Shown: piece after piece, positions 25,362-34,667 of the stretch
Layout of the letters: each line of letters begins with the position of its first letter
Position numbering within the stretch: the first letter of the stretch is position 1
NCBI GenBank assembly: GCA_034667225.1
Contig: JAXDKG010000034.1
Location: forward strand, 62,001 to 126,000
Reading direction: 5' to 3'
Source: DATMER01 sp034667225
Lineage (GTDB): Bacteria; Acidobacteriota; Thermoanaerobaculia; Multivoradales; UBA5704
DNA: 64,000 nt
Position numbers and translations under genes: made by a program
The notes under the pieces: generated by a model
Told to the model about the DNA's origin: nothing
The model's database searches: none
Seen by the model: only the letters and a program-made list of their open reading frames with translations

Positions 25362-28300
25362 ATGAGCCTGTCCATCCGTCGTCCGTTCCTCGCCCCCATC
25401 GTGGGAATTGCGGTAGGGATTCTGCTGGTCATCCCCCGGCTCCTCCCCGCGGGATCGACCCAGTCCGTAACCACCAGCGGCGTCACCACCAACGTCTACA
25501 TGCCCCAGGGGAACACGGCCGGGACCGCCAACGGCGACTTCGTCTCCGACACGGCCGGCTTCCCGGCCGGGGCGAACTCCTTTTACCGGTACTTCATCGA
25601 GGTGCCGGCTGGGACGACCCGACTGACCGTAGACCTCTTCGATCCGGACGTGGGGCTCGGTGGCGCCACCGAGGACACGGCCGGCCGCGACCGCACCCGC
25701 AATGCCGATTTCGAGTCGGTCGCCACGTACACGCTGCTGAACCCTGCGGGGGTCGCCCAGACGACGTTGTTCGGCACGGGCAGCGCCACCTTGCCCGCCC
25801 TCTCCGACAATGCCTGGATGACATTCTTCAGCCTCACCGCCAACACCGTGAGGGACAACTTCGGCACGTCCGCCTTCACCAACAACGACGGCAACAACAA
25901 CTGGAGCGCCGCCTGGGTCGAGACGGACAGTGGCGGGGCCGGGGCCGGGGCCGGAGCCGTCCGGGTTACAGGCGGTGAGCTGCGCATGCAGGACGGGGTC
26001 TCGGGCTCGCCGAGCCTCGAGCGTGAAGCGGATCTTTTGGGTACCCCCGGGCTCAACCTGACGACCGCCTTCCTGACGTTCGACTTCCGCACCTCGAACA
26101 CCCTCGAGAACGCGGACCAGATCAGCGTGGCCGTGTCGAACAACGGCGGCGGGAGCTACACGACGCTGGAGACCTTCTCCGACGACAGCTCCGGCAGCCG
26201 CAGCTACAACATCTCGGCCTACATCGCCAACAACACCCGGGTGCGCTTCCAGATGGCGGGCGGCTACACCGACGCCGACGAGTTCTTCTACGTCGACAAC
26301 GTCCAGATCACTGACGGCACGGCCACTCCCGGCCACTGGGAGCTGCAGGTGGATATGGGGGCCGGCGACGACATCAACGCCATCGGCATCCGGGCGCACG
26401 ACGGAACCTCCGGCGCAGGAGGCACCGAGCTCAACGTCTACTTTGATTCCTTCACCCAGTTCGGGGTCAACCCGCCGGCCTCCGGGACGAGCACCCGCGT
26501 GTACGACGTCTTCCCGTACGTCACCGCGGGCTGCACCGCCTACGAGAATGACTTCGATTACGACAGCAACCGGGGCAACACCGGCTCGATGAGCTTCAAC
26601 AGCCGGACCGGGACCGTCACGCCTCCGAGCCTGGCCAGCACGTCCCTGACCGGGGACAACGTCTGGATCCGCAACAGCCTCAGCGGCTGGACCTCGGACG
26701 TCAGCAGCACCGGCTACGGCATCTGGTCCGCCGACGTCTCGATCTCCTCGTACGCGGTCGGCGGCACGCCGAACGGAAACTACACCACGTTCTACATGAG
26801 CAGCCCGCTGGCGGCGGACCCGGTGGTGGACGATCCGGACGACAACCCGGAGCCGGGCTCGTTCCGGACCTACCTGCCGAGCGACGCGAACGCGGCGCCG
26901 GTCAAGCCATACCTCGAGCAGCTCCTCACCGTGGACTCCGGCCCGAACCCGCCGCAGGTTGGCCAGCGCACGGACATCACGGTGACGGTCCGCCTGGTGA
27001 ACCCGACCCCCTATCAGATCACGTTCCCGGGCTCGAATAGGGTGACCGCCAACGTACCCGCCACCGCCGGTGTCAGCTACGATGACGCCAGCCAGGTGAG
27101 CCAGGGCTCGATCACCAGCGAGCCGACCCCCGGCAGCACCGGCGACGTCGTTTGGAACCCCGGGCCGGTGGCGGCAGGGGCGACGGCCCTCATGTCCTAC
27201 GAGGTGCGGGTGACCCCCACCTCCGGCGGGCAGCGCCTCGTGGTCACCGGCCTGGGCTCGAGCGCGAGCACCGGCACCCGCGCCAGCTTCGTGGACGAGA
27301 CCGGCAACAGCACCCAGACGCGGGCCACCTACACGCTCGGCCCGATCTGCGAGCTGGCCATCACGCAGGGCCTCCTGACCCATGCCGTGGTCTCCTCCTT
27401 CCGCACCTTCGCGGACGAGCGGGGCGGCGTACGGGTCGAGTGGACCACCGCCTCGGAGAACGGCACGGCCGGGTTCCGCCTGCTGCGCCGGAATGCCGAC
27501 GGGACGTTCCGGCCGGTGCACGAGGAGCTGCTCCCGGGCCTCATCCACGAGGCGCAGGGAGGCACCTACCGATTCCTCGACGAGAGCGCCTCGTCCGGCC
27601 AGTCCCAGGCCTACCTCCTCGAAGAGGTGGAGGCCAACGGCCGGCGGCGGACCTACGGCCCGTACACCGGGCTGCCGTCTTGGGAGCGGCCGGAGGGACC
27701 GGCGGCCCGGACCGCCTACGAGCGGGAGGCGCATCCCGCTCTCCGCAAGGCCCATGCTCCTACCGTTCCTACCGGCATCAAGTCGGTGAGAGGCTCCATG
27801 CAGACGGTCGCGAGCGCCCATCTGTCGATCCGCGAGACCGGCCTCTACTACGTGACCCGCGAGCAGGTCGCCACCTGGCTCGGCCTGACCGTGGACAAGG
27901 CCGAGAAGGCCATCGTCAAGGAGAAGCTGTACCTGAGCCGCAACGGCCTGCCGGCGGCCTGGTGGCCCGACACCGCGGACAAGAAGACGGCCAACGGCCT
28001 GTTCTTCTACGGCGAGGCCCAGCCGAGCCTGTACAGCCTCGACACGGTCTACCGCCTGAGGGAGGGTTCGGGTCCGGTCATGCTGGCCGGGACCGTGGCC
28101 CCTGCCGCGGCCGCGGCCGGCGGCTCCTTCCCCGCCTCGAAGCCGTTCGAGAGGGACCTCTTCCCGGCCACGGCCATCTCTCCCGATCCGGAGTCGGACT
28201 ACTGGTTCTGGGACTTCGTGATCAGCGGCGATCCCGATCTCGGCAAGAGGACCTTCTCCTTCGATGCGCCTGCCCTGGCGCCGGGGAACGGGACCATCAC

Positions 28301-29909
28301 GGTCACGCTCCAGGGCGCCACCGACAACGCCACCCCGGGCGAGCACCGGGCGGCGGTGAGGGTGAACGGCACGCTCCTCGGCGAGGCCCAGTGGCAGGGG
28401 ATCGCACCGATCGTCCAGACCTTCCCGGTACCGGACGGCGTCCTCCTGGAGATGGGCAACCAGCTCGAGATCCTCGGCACGGTCGGCGGCGGGGCTCCTT
28501 TCAGCTTCTACTTCGTCGACGGCTTCGAGGTCGGCTATCCGCGCCGGTTCGCGGCCGAGGGCAACGCCCTGGCCTTCACCTCCGGAGGCAGCAGCAGTGT
28601 CACGGTGAGCGGGTTCTCGAACCCGGCGGTCCGGCTGGTCGACGTGTCCAACCCGCTGCGCCCGAGATGGCTGACGGGCGCGGCCGTGAATGCCGACGGC
28701 AGAGCCTGGCGGGCCAGCTTCGTCCCCTCGGCCTCCATCCGCTACTTCGCGGCCGGCCAGGGCGCTCTGAAGACGCCCACCGCGGTGCGGCCGTGGAGCG
28801 AGGCCGACCTGCTGTCCTCTTCGAACCAGGCCGACGTGCTGATCGTCGTGCCTCCGGGGATGGAGGCCGAGGCCGAGCGCCTGGCCGACTTCCGGCGCAG
28901 CCAGGGCCTGCAGGCGCTCGTGGCCAGCCTCGACGCGGTGGGGGACCTCTTCGGCAACGGCATCGCAACCCCGCACGCCCTGCGCGGCCTCCTCGCCACG
29001 GCGCGGACGAGTTGGAGCGTGCAGCCCAGCTACGTCGTGCTGGTCGGCGAGGGGACTCTCGACTACCGCAACCTCCAGGGCTTCGGCGACTCGGTCATGC
29101 CTCCGCTCATGGTGCAGGCGGAGGGAGGCCTCTTCCCGTCGGACAACCGCCTGGCCGACGTGGATGAAGACGGCCGGCCCGACATGGCCATCGGCCGCAT
29201 CCCGGTGCTGACGGCCGCGGAGCTGGGCGCCTACGTCGACAAGATCCTGGCCTACGAGAACGCGGGCTCGCCCGCCTGGGCCGCCAACGCCCTGATGCTG
29301 GCCGACAACATCGACGGCGGGGCGAGCTTCGCCCAGCAGAGCGATGGCATCGCGGCGCAGCTCCCGGCCGGATTCGCCGTCGACCGCATCTATCTCGATA
29401 CGGAGCCGCTGGCGCAGGCCCGTACCCGGCTGCTCCAGGGAATCGGCACCGGCGCCTCGCTGATCGACTACGTTGGCCACGGCGGCCTCGATCGGCTGTC
29501 GGCCGGCGGCCTGCTGACCAGCGAGGACGTACCCGGCCTGACCAACGGCGAGCGGCTGCCGGTGGTCACGGCCATGACCTGCACGGTAAACCGATTCGCG
29601 GTTCCCGGCGTACCCTCTCTGGGAGAGCTGCTGGTCAAGAGTCCGGACGGCGGCGCCGCGGCGGTCTGGGGACCGTCAGGCCTGTCCTCCCACGGCGAGG
29701 CCCGGCATCTGGCCGAGATCTTCTACCGGCGGGCTTCCGACCCCGCCGGCGGGCGGCTCGGGGACTGGATCTTGCAATCGATGAAGGACTTCGGAGCCAT
29801 GGGAGGCGACCAAGGCATGCTGGATATCTACAATCTTCTCGGGGATCCCACCCTGATCGTGCGGCGGGGGCCGGCTCCGGCTCCCGCGGACGGGAGCAGC
29901 GGCGAGTGA
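25362..29909 (+). CDS. Secreted gingipain-like C25 family cysteine peptidase
   Basis: A 1515-residue exported protein. An N-terminal hydrophobic segment (PFLAPIVGIAVGILLVIPRL) is a signal or anchor. Beta-sandwich domains follow: a PPC-like region at about 40-150, a jelly-roll region near 160-320, and DUF11-like repeats near 500-660. The catalytic C25 domain occupies about 1130-1500, with the His in IDYVGHGG (His1373) and the Cys in VTAMTCTVNRF (Cys1407) as the dyad. It ends Pro/Ala/Gly-rich, without a type IX sorting domain. A 46-codon precursor-like gene follows 20 bases later, and the radical SAM operon faces it. It may process envelope proteins or that peptide; the latter is speculation. 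Confidence 0.88.
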   Translation: MSLSIRRPFLAPIVGIAVGILLVIPRLLPAGSTQSVTTSGVTTNVYMPQGNTAGTANGDFVSDTAGFPAGANSFYRYFIEVPAGTTRLTVDLFDPDVGLGGATEDTAGRDRTRNADFESVATYTLLNPAGVAQTTLFGTGSATLPALSDNAWMTFFSLTANTVRDNFGTSAFTNNDGNNNWSAAWVETDSGGAGAGAGAVRVTGGELRMQDGVSGSPSLEREADLLGTPGLNLTTAFLTFDFRTSNTLENADQISVAVSNNGGGSYTTLETFSDDSSGSRSYNISAYIANNTRVRFQMAGGYTDADEFFYVDNVQITDGTATPGHWELQVDMGAGDDINAIGIRAHDGTSGAGGTELNVYFDSFTQFGVNPPASGTSTRVYDVFPYVTAGCTAYENDFDYDSNRGNTGSMSFNSRTGTVTPPSLASTSLTGDNVWIRNSLSGWTSDVSSTGYGIWSADVSISSYAVGGTPNGNYTTFYMSSPLAADPVVDDPDDNPEPGSFRTYLPSDANAAPVKPYLEQLLTVDSGPNPPQVGQRTDITVTVRLVNPTPYQITFPGSNRVTANVPATAGVSYDDASQVSQGSITSEPTPGSTGDVVWNPGPVAAGATALMSYEVRVTPTSGGQRLVVTGLGSSASTGTRASFVDETGNSTQTRATYTLGPICELAITQGLLTHAVVSSFRTFADERGGVRVEWTTASENGTAGFRLLRRNADGTFRPVHEELLPGLIHEAQGGTYRFLDESASSGQSQAYLLEEVEANGRRRTYGPYTGLPSWERPEGPAARTAYEREAHPALRKAHAPTVPTGIKSVRGSMQTVASAHLSIRETGLYYVTREQVATWLGLTVDKAEKAIVKEKLYLSRNGLPAAWWPDTADKKTANGLFFYGEAQPSLYSLDTVYRLREGSGPVMLAGTVAPAAAAAGGSFPASKPFERDLFPATAISPDPESDYWFWDFVISGDPDLGKRTFSFDAPALAPGNGTITVTLQGATDNATPGEHRAAVRVNGTLLGEAQWQGIAPIVQTFPVPDGVLLEMGNQLEILGTVGGGAPFSFYFVDGFEVGYPRRFAAEGNALAFTSGGSSSVTVSGFSNPAVRLVDVSNPLRPRWLTGAAVNADGRAWRASFVPSASIRYFAAGQGALKTPTAVRPWSEADLLSSSNQADVLIVVPPGMEAEAERLADFRRSQGLQALVASLDAVGDLFGNGIATPHALRGLLATARTSWSVQPSYVVLVGEGTLDYRNLQGFGDSVMPPLMVQAEGGLFPSDNRLADVDEDGRPDMAIGRIPVLTAAELGAYVDKILAYENAGSPAWAANALMLADNIDGGASFAQQSDGIAAQLPAGFAVDRIYLDTEPLAQARTRLLQGIGTGASLIDYVGHGGLDRLSAGGLLTSEDVPGLTNGERLPVVTAMTCTVNRFAVPGVPSLGELLVKSPDGGAAAVWGPSGLSSHGEARHLAEIFYRRASDPAGGRLGDWILQSMKDFGAMGGDQGMLDIYNLLGDPTLIVRRGPAPAPADGSSGE

Positions 29910-29929
29910 GTGGACCGGAGGCGGAAACG

Positions 29930-30070
29930 TTGAAAACACCCAGGCGGGCCTACGAACCGCCGCGCATTCTTCACCGGGAGGCGCTGGAGGCCATGGCCGC
30001 GGTATGCGCCCCGCGTCCCCCGGCCAAAGGCAACGTCGTCGTCTGCTCGCAGGGGCCGATCTCGTCCTGA
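29930..30070 (+). CDS. Precursor-like peptide, 46 aa, with two Cys
   Basis: A short gene not obvious by size alone. TTG start at 29930 lies 8-9 bases after GGAGGCGG, 20 bases behind the C25 peptidase stop. The product has a basic leader with YEPPRILHREALEAMAAVC and a Pro/Lys/Gly segment, then VCSQGPISS at the end; Cys are at 26 and 39. Leaders of the form Y-x-x-P-x-I/L are common in peptides recognised by PqqD-type domains, and a SPASM radical SAM gene with its PqqD protein lies just beyond. I recall similar short peptides in related genomes but cannot name a family. Alternative: an unmodified small exported factor. Confidence 0.6.
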   Translation: MKTPRRAYEPPRILHREALEAMAAVCAPRPPAKGNVVVCSQGPISS

Positions 30071-30080
30071 ACCCTCACCC

Positions 30081-30112
30081 AGGGCGCCATGAATGTCGAT
30101 TCATCGCGCCCT
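30081..30112. terminator. Bidirectional hairpin between convergent genes
   Basis: AGGGCGC and GCGCCCT arms enclose a C-C mismatch and a second stem ATGAAT/ATTCAT with a GTCG tetraloop. This gives a 13-bp stem that ends one base before the radical SAM stop codon. There is no long T-run, but its place between the convergent peptide and radical SAM genes suggests transcript ends for both. Confidence 0.6.
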
Positions 30113-31195
30113 TCACGTCACGATCGGCAGCAGGGCCTTCTTCCTCTCCGCCCCGAACGCCTTCTCCGTCTCCTCCATCCGCAGCACTGCTTCCGGGTAG
30201 ATCTCCAGAGGGTCGCCCGACCGGGTGGCCGCCGAGCCCGGGCAGAAGTTGAGGAAGGAGCCGGACGGACCGTAACCGTCCACGATCGTCTTGGCCCCGG
30301 CGGTGATCTCGCGCACCTCCCGCAGACCCGCCGAGCCCGTCCAGATCTCCCGGATCGGCTGATGGTGCAGGTTGCCCACGGGCTTGCGCCACTGCACGCA
30401 GGGGTAGACGTTGCCGTAGGGGTCCACGGCGATCCCCGCGGAGCCGGCGCCGCAATGCTTCTCGACGGAAGCGGGCAGGGTGCCGTCGTCCGCCCCATGA
30501 GCGATCGACAGGTTCGCGCCGGCCTCGACCGCCCGCCGGGCCTGCAAGGCGAAGAGCCGGTGCACCCCCTCGCGCGACGGAGCGACCGAGAGTGGCTCGC
30601 GGTCGCCGTCGTCCTTCGGGGTGACCTCGGGATCGATCTGGATCGGCAGCCCCAGGGAGTCGGCGAGGTCGAGCATGCCCTCGGCCTCGTCCTCGTTCCA
30701 GCGCGTCAGCGTGCTGTTGATCTTGACCCGCATGCCCAGGTCCAGGACCTCGCCGAGATTCGCGAGCAGGCGCTCGAAGCTGCCGGGGACGCGCGTCTGC
30801 ATATCATGGGTGGCGGCCGTGGCACCGTGGAGGCTGACCTCGATCAAAAAGGGATCGACCTCGTCCCGGATGCGGCGGGCCATCTCCCCGCGCAGGGCGT
30901 GGCCGTTCGACTTGACCCGGACGACGAAGCCCAGCTCCCGCGCCCGGGCGCCCAGCTTCAGGAAGTCCGGATGGGCCAGCGGCTCGCCGCCGGAGAGGGT
31001 CAGGTTCATCACCTGAAGGTCGGCCAAGTCCTCGAAGAACCGGAAGTACTCCTCCGTGCTCATCGGCTCGCCGCGCAGGCCGAGGTCGTTGTAGCAGAAG
31101 AAGCAGTCCAGGTTGCAGCGGTAGGTCAGCTCGACCAGGACCGAGAACAGGAGGTTGTCGCGCCAGGTCTTGCGCAGGACTTCAGTGAAGCTCAT
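30113..31195 (-). CDS. Radical SAM/SPASM enzyme, peptide-maturase type
   Basis: A 360-residue radical SAM protein. The SAM cluster motif is C27-NLD-C31-FF-C34, followed by LTLSGGEPLAHPDF (GGE) and VRVKSNG. The C-terminal SPASM-type region has HCGAGSAGIAVDPYGNVYPC at about 243-262 and FCPGSA near 320 for auxiliary [4Fe-4S] clusters. The EVSLHGATAATHD segment is typical of enzymes acting on peptides. It is the last gene of the minus-strand operon and overlaps the PqqD gene by 4 bases, the standard pairing for RiPP radical SAM maturases. The substrate could be the peptide at 29930 or at 35450. Confidence 0.9.
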   Translation of the reverse strand: MSFTEVLRKTWRDNLLFSVLVELTYRCNLDCFFCYNDLGLRGEPMSTEEYFRFFEDLADLQVMNLTLSGGEPLAHPDFLKLGARARELGFVVRVKSNGHALRGEMARRIRDEVDPFLIEVSLHGATAATHDMQTRVPGSFERLLANLGEVLDLGMRVKINSTLTRWNEDEAEGMLDLADSLGLPIQIDPEVTPKDDGDREPLSVAPSREGVHRLFALQARRAVEAGANLSIAHGADDGTLPASVEKHCGAGSAGIAVDPYGNVYPCVQWRKPVGNLHHQPIREIWTGSAGLREVREITAGAKTIVDGYGPSGSFLNFCPGSAATRSGDPLEIYPEAVLRMEETEKAFGAERKKALLPIVT

Positions 31196-31464
31196 GCAAT
31201 CTCCAGGATGCCTTCGCCCGCGAGCTCGGCGGCGAAGCGGAGCACGTCCTGCTCCAGGGTGCCGCGGTCCACCTCGTACTCGGCCGCGAGCTCCTCCACC
31301 CAGGCGCCGATCGGGCGGATGCCGTCGGCCAGGGCGAGGATGCGCGCTGCCACCTCGCTCATCACCAGGACCTCGGAGCTCTTCTGGCGCACGACGACGG
31401 CCTCGCCGTCAACGATCCGGAAGCGGACGTCCGGCGCCGGCCTCAGCACGGTGTCTTCATTCAT
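31192..31464 (-). CDS. PqqD family peptide-binding protein (second copy)
   Basis: A 90-residue PqqD/RRE domain protein. It shows the usual strand-helix order: VLRPAPDVRFRIVDGEAVVV, then SEVLVMSEVAARILALADG, then the winged-helix part with LEQDVLRFAAELAGEGILEI. Such proteins bind precursor leaders and hand them to radical SAM enzymes. It overlaps the radical SAM gene and the kinase-like gene by 4 bases on each side. It differs clearly from the PqqD protein at 35161, so the operon has two leader-binding proteins. Confidence 0.85.
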   Translation of the reverse strand: MNEDTVLRPAPDVRFRIVDGEAVVVRQKSSEVLVMSEVAARILALADGIRPIGAWVEELAAEYEVDRGTLEQDVLRFAAELAGEGILEIA

Positions 31465-32366
31465 TCTTCAGAGAGGATACTCCACATCCGGCCCGTGAGC
31501 GAGAAGCGCAGGGCGTAGGCGGGCACTCCTTCCATCAGGTCGAGGGAGGTAGAGAGCAGGGCGGCGTGGCGGCCCGGGTCGGCGTTGACGAACGGCGAGC
31601 AGGCCAGCAGGCAGGCGGCGGTCTCGGCCCGGCCCAGAGGGCGGAGGCGGTCCTCCGTGTCCTTCTCCAGGCGGAGGAGAGCGCGGAGCGGGTAGCGGGC
31701 GCGGGAGTCTGCCTTGTCGAGGTCGCCCGTGAACGGCAGGCCGGCGAGCACGGCGGTATCGCCTTCGGAGGGCAGCAGGGCGTTCAAGTCATCGCTCAGA
31801 ACCGTCATCCCGCGCTCCAGGGCCATGCGCGACACGGTCGACTTGCCTGCGCCCGAGCGGCCGGCGAAGAGCAGCGCCTCGCCGCCGTCCACGACCGCGG
31901 CGCCATGGATCACGGCTCCCCCCATCTCGTGCAGCCGGTAGGCGACCAGGACCCGGCAGAAGTTCTCGAAGATGCCGGGGAAGCGGTCTCCGGTGCCGAT
32001 TGAGGTCCAGAGCGCGCCGCGGAGCGCCGGCCGCCAGTCCAGCCGGCCGGCGAGATCGAGCCCGGCGAGCCGCACCGACGAGGGTCCGGAGTCGAAGTCC
32101 AGGGCGTACTCCCAGCCACGCGTGTCGACCTCGCGGAAGTCCTCCGCCGCGGCCCGGAACACGGTCGTGGTCACTTCAGGCTCGGAAGCCACGCGCAGGT
32201 CGCTGAAGCGGGCGAGGGCCGTCTCCTCCTGGTCCGCGGAGAGGCCGGAGAAGCCGTAGGGTCCGCCCGGGAGATCGAGCACCAGGTCGCGGTCGCCCCA
32301 GGGCTCGCCCGCGGGGCGCGCCGGGAAGAGATCCGGGTTGTGCAGGAAGCCGCTGCCGAAGCTCAT
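31461..32366 (-). CDS. HPr kinase-like protein (second copy)
   Basis: A 301-residue P-loop protein related to the C-terminal domain of HPr kinase/phosphorylase. The diagnostic pair is VIHGAAVV (His154) and the Walker A LLFAGRSGAGKST (Lys175), followed by VLSDDLNALL. The N-terminal 130 residues have no clear match. Related HPr-kinase-like proteins occur in lasso-peptide operons, where they phosphorylate the peptide, and in PqqD-containing exosortase-type loci. It shares 4-base overlaps with both neighbours. Confidence 0.82.
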   Translation of the reverse strand: MSFGSGFLHNPDLFPARPAGEPWGDRDLVLDLPGGPYGFSGLSADQEETALARFSDLRVASEPEVTTTVFRAAAEDFREVDTRGWEYALDFDSGPSSVRLAGLDLAGRLDWRPALRGALWTSIGTGDRFPGIFENFCRVLVAYRLHEMGGAVIHGAAVVDGGEALLFAGRSGAGKSTVSRMALERGMTVLSDDLNALLPSEGDTAVLAGLPFTGDLDKADSRARYPLRALLRLEKDTEDRLRPLGRAETAACLLACSPFVNADPGRHAALLSTSLDLMEGVPAYALRFSLTGRMWSILSEE

Positions 32367-32752
32367 CGCAGGACCAGGCGCAGGGCGGCGAGCACGGCCC
32401 GCAGGCGGTCGGCGAGGCGCACCGGCTGCGCGATCCGGCCGAGGAGGCGGTCCAGGGGGATGGCGCCGTCGTGGCAGGGGCAGTGGTCGCCCTGGGTCAC
32501 GACGGCGATGCTGCGGCCCCAGGGACGGTAGCCGAGCAGGCGGTGAATCCGGAGGCGTCCATCGCCGGCCTGGAAGGCCACCACGTCGCCCGGCAGATAG
32601 ACCCGGGCCGCGGCGACCCGCACCCGCTCGCCGTCGGCGATGCGCGGGGCCATGCAGCTCCCACGCACGGTCACCTCCACCGGGCCTTCGCGGGCAAGAT
32701 CGCGAAGGGCGTCGAAATGCGCGGGACGCAGGGGGGCGGGCGGCGGCAGCAT
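32363..32752 (-). CDS. S24/S26 family signal peptidase-like protein
   Basis: A 129-residue protein with the Ser nucleophile motif VRGSCMAPRIADGERVRV (Ser32 in S-x-M-x-P form) and LPGDVVAF. Then comes RLRIHRLLGY, where His70 stands where S26B peptidases use His instead of Lys. GDHCPCHDG near 88 matches the following conserved box. There is no N-terminal membrane anchor, unlike Lep-type signal peptidases; a Leu-rich C-terminal helix could attach it to membrane. ATG at 32752 is used, though its ribosome binding site is weak. In this operon it is a candidate for removing the leader or trimming the product. Confidence 0.78.
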   Translation of the reverse strand: MLPPPAPLRPAHFDALRDLAREGPVEVTVRGSCMAPRIADGERVRVAAARVYLPGDVVAFQAGDGRLRIHRLLGYRPWGRSIAVVTQGDHCPCHDGAIPLDRLLGRIAQPVRLADRLRAVLAALRLVLR

Positions 32753-32796
32753 GGAGCTGATCGAGTATGGCACAGCCAGAATGGGCCCGATCGCGT

Positions 32797-33768
32797 TCAG
32801 AGCGATTTCAGGCCCGTTGTGAGAGGCCGATGATGCGCCGGAGCCTCCCAGGTCAGGGCGAAGCGCAGGGAGCGCAGCGCCTGCTCCGGGCGCAAGCTCG
32901 CATAGGGGAGCCAGGCGGGCGGCGGGGAATCCAGCGAGCCGCGGCGCAGGTGGCGGGCGACGAGCCGGCGGATCAGGAGGACACGCGGATGCGGCACCTG
33001 CAGCGCGTCCAGGTCCGGAATCCGGCACCCGAGCGTCTTCGAGGCGACATGGAGGGCGGTGTACACGATCCCCTCGCAGCGGTCCTCCCTGGCGCGGGTG
33101 GCGAGGAGGTCCCAGTCGATCTCGAGACGGCGGGCGGTCTCCGCGATGTCGAACAGGTGCTTGAGGCGGAAATACCGCTTGCGGCAGGAGTTGATGCAGA
33201 GGGAGATCAGCAGGTCCTCGGGCGACATGACGAACGCCTCCTGGCCGTGGAAGTCCACGGCCCGGGCTGCCGCCCAGATCCGGTCGTAGCGGATCGGGAG
33301 CACGCCGTTCATGTCCACGTCGTGGTGGCTGAGGAGGTCGCACTCGATCCCGCTGCGGTAGAGGGACCGGCGGACCGCCCGCTCGTCGTCCGCGAGCCGG
33401 CGGCCGGGCTCGGGCCGGAGCAGGAGGTCGGCGTCCTTTGAGGCCGTCACCCAGGGCTCGCGGTAGACCAGGAGGTCGAGGGCGAGCCCCTTCAGGAGCA
33501 TCACCTGGTAGCCGGCCTCGCGCAGGCGGGCGATCCCGCGGGCGACGCGCTCCGCCTCCTGGGCCTTGATCAGCACGTTCTCGAAAAAGGCGCGCTGGAG
33601 GTTCTCGGCCTTCAGGTTGGCTCCCACGATCGGCGCCACCCCGTGGCTTTCGGCGATGGCCGCAAGTTTTTCCCAGTCGAAAGGAGCCAAAGCCTCCACC
33701 GCCAGGCGGTACTCCTCCCCGAAGTCCTGCCGGGCGGCGGCGAAGAGGACATGGTCTTCGGCTTTCAC
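32797..33768 (-). CDS. Nucleotidyltransferase family protein (NTP_transf_5 type)
   Basis: A 323-residue protein of the PF14907-like family often found in PqqD/HPr-kinase peptide loci. The signature MLLKGLALDLLVY (Lys93-Gly94) and the metal pair ASKDADLLL (Asp112, Asp114) are present, as is SPEDLLISLCINSCRKRYFR further on. The start is GTG at 33768, overlapping the stop of the upstream kinase gene (GTGA). It probably transfers a nucleotide or phosphoester to a peptide or cofactor; the reaction is unproven. Confidence 0.8.
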   Translation of the reverse strand: MKAEDHVLFAAARQDFGEEYRLAVEALAPFDWEKLAAIAESHGVAPIVGANLKAENLQRAFFENVLIKAQEAERVARGIARLREAGYQVMLLKGLALDLLVYREPWVTASKDADLLLRPEPGRRLADDERAVRRSLYRSGIECDLLSHHDVDMNGVLPIRYDRIWAAARAVDFHGQEAFVMSPEDLLISLCINSCRKRYFRLKHLFDIAETARRLEIDWDLLATRAREDRCEGIVYTALHVASKTLGCRIPDLDALQVPHPRVLLIRRLVARHLRRGSLDSPPPAWLPYASLRPEQALRSLRFALTWEAPAHHRPLTTGLKSL

Positions 33769-34667
33769 ATCAGCTCCCGGAGAAGCCGGACGACCTCGTC
33801 CAGGTCGGTCCCGGTCTCCAGCCGGTAGCAGCGGCTCGCCCGGGCCAGCCCGGCCAGGGCGTCGAGATGGGCCTGGGAGGAGACCGGCTCGGTGAGAAGG
33901 ACGTTCGGCGCCAGCTCGAGCAGGGCCTCACCGGCATCGATCGCCCGCAGTTCGCTCCGAGGGCGGCCCGAGACCCGGGGGAAGACCAGCAGCGAGGGCG
34001 TGCTCTCCCAGACGATGCGGGTTTCACCAGCCCGGAGCTGGCGCTTGCGCCAACCGGCAGGCGGCGGGGCGAGTTGGAGATCGGGGAAGAAAGAGACGCT
34101 CTCCTCCGTGAGATCGATCTCATCGGGGAAGGCCAGAACGCGCCGGCCATCCAGGAAGAGAGTGTCGTCCCCGAGGAAGCCGAAGCCGGCCCGCGCCAAG
34201 GCGACGGAGAGGGTGGACTTGCCCGAGCCGCTGGTCCCGGCCAGGACGAGCGCCCGGCCGTCCAGATCCGCGCCCGCGGCGTGCACCCCGAAGAGCCCGC
34301 GCCGCTTGAGCAGCTCCATCATCGGCACCGAGAGCAGCGGGTGCGAGAGGATCCAGAGGTCTTCCCCCTTCATCGATGGGGCGGAGAACCGGACCCGGCC
34401 GGCAGCGGGCTCGCAGAGGGCGCTCAGCGATCCTTGCCGGAGGTAGAGAAGGTCGCGTCCGTCGTGGTAGACCACCTCGCCCTGCGGCGGCTCGTAGACC
34501 GTCCGCGCGCGCTCGGGCCGCTCCAGGGGATCGTCCTGGACCTCGAAGAGGAGGTCGGAGGGAATGTCGCCATTCTGAGGGAGCGAAGCGAAACGGGCGT
34601 GGAATGCGCGCAGGGCCTCGTCCGGGGCGGAGACCCTCAGGCTGAGGCCGTGGAACGAGTAGCTCAT
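33765..34667 (-). CDS. HPr kinase-like protein (first copy, HprK-related)
   Basis: A 300-residue relative of HPr kinase/phosphorylase. FGVHAAGADLDG (His129) and LVLAGTSGSGKST (Lys150) form the HPrK-type P-loop site, with FLGDDTLFL behind it. The N-terminal part is unmatched. It is distinct in sequence from the copy at 31461. The ATG at 34667 overlaps the stop of the lasso B2-type protease (ATGA), so kinase and protease are translated together. In known lasso clusters such a kinase phosphorylates the C-terminal residue of the precursor. Confidence 0.83.
   Translation of the reverse strand: MSYSFHGLSLRVSAPDEALRAFHARFASLPQNGDIPSDLLFEVQDDPLERPERARTVYEPPQGEVVYHDGRDLLYLRQGSLSALCEPAAGRVRFSAPSMKGEDLWILSHPLLSVPMMELLKRRGLFGVHAAGADLDGRALVLAGTSGSGKSTLSVALARAGFGFLGDDTLFLDGRRVLAFPDEIDLTEESVSFFPDLQLAPPPAGWRKRQLRAGETRIVWESTPSLLVFPRVSGRPRSELRAIDAGEALLELAPNVLLTEPVSSQAHLDALAGLARASRCYRLETGTDLDEVVRLLRELM

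Noticed and set aside
25356..29480. A 1374-codon open frame on the minus strand opposite the C25 peptidase gene
   Set aside because: It is the antisense shadow of a high-GC gene: Arg/Gly/Ala/Val-rich with no domain, and the plus strand holds a clear signal sequence, promoter and catalytic dyad.
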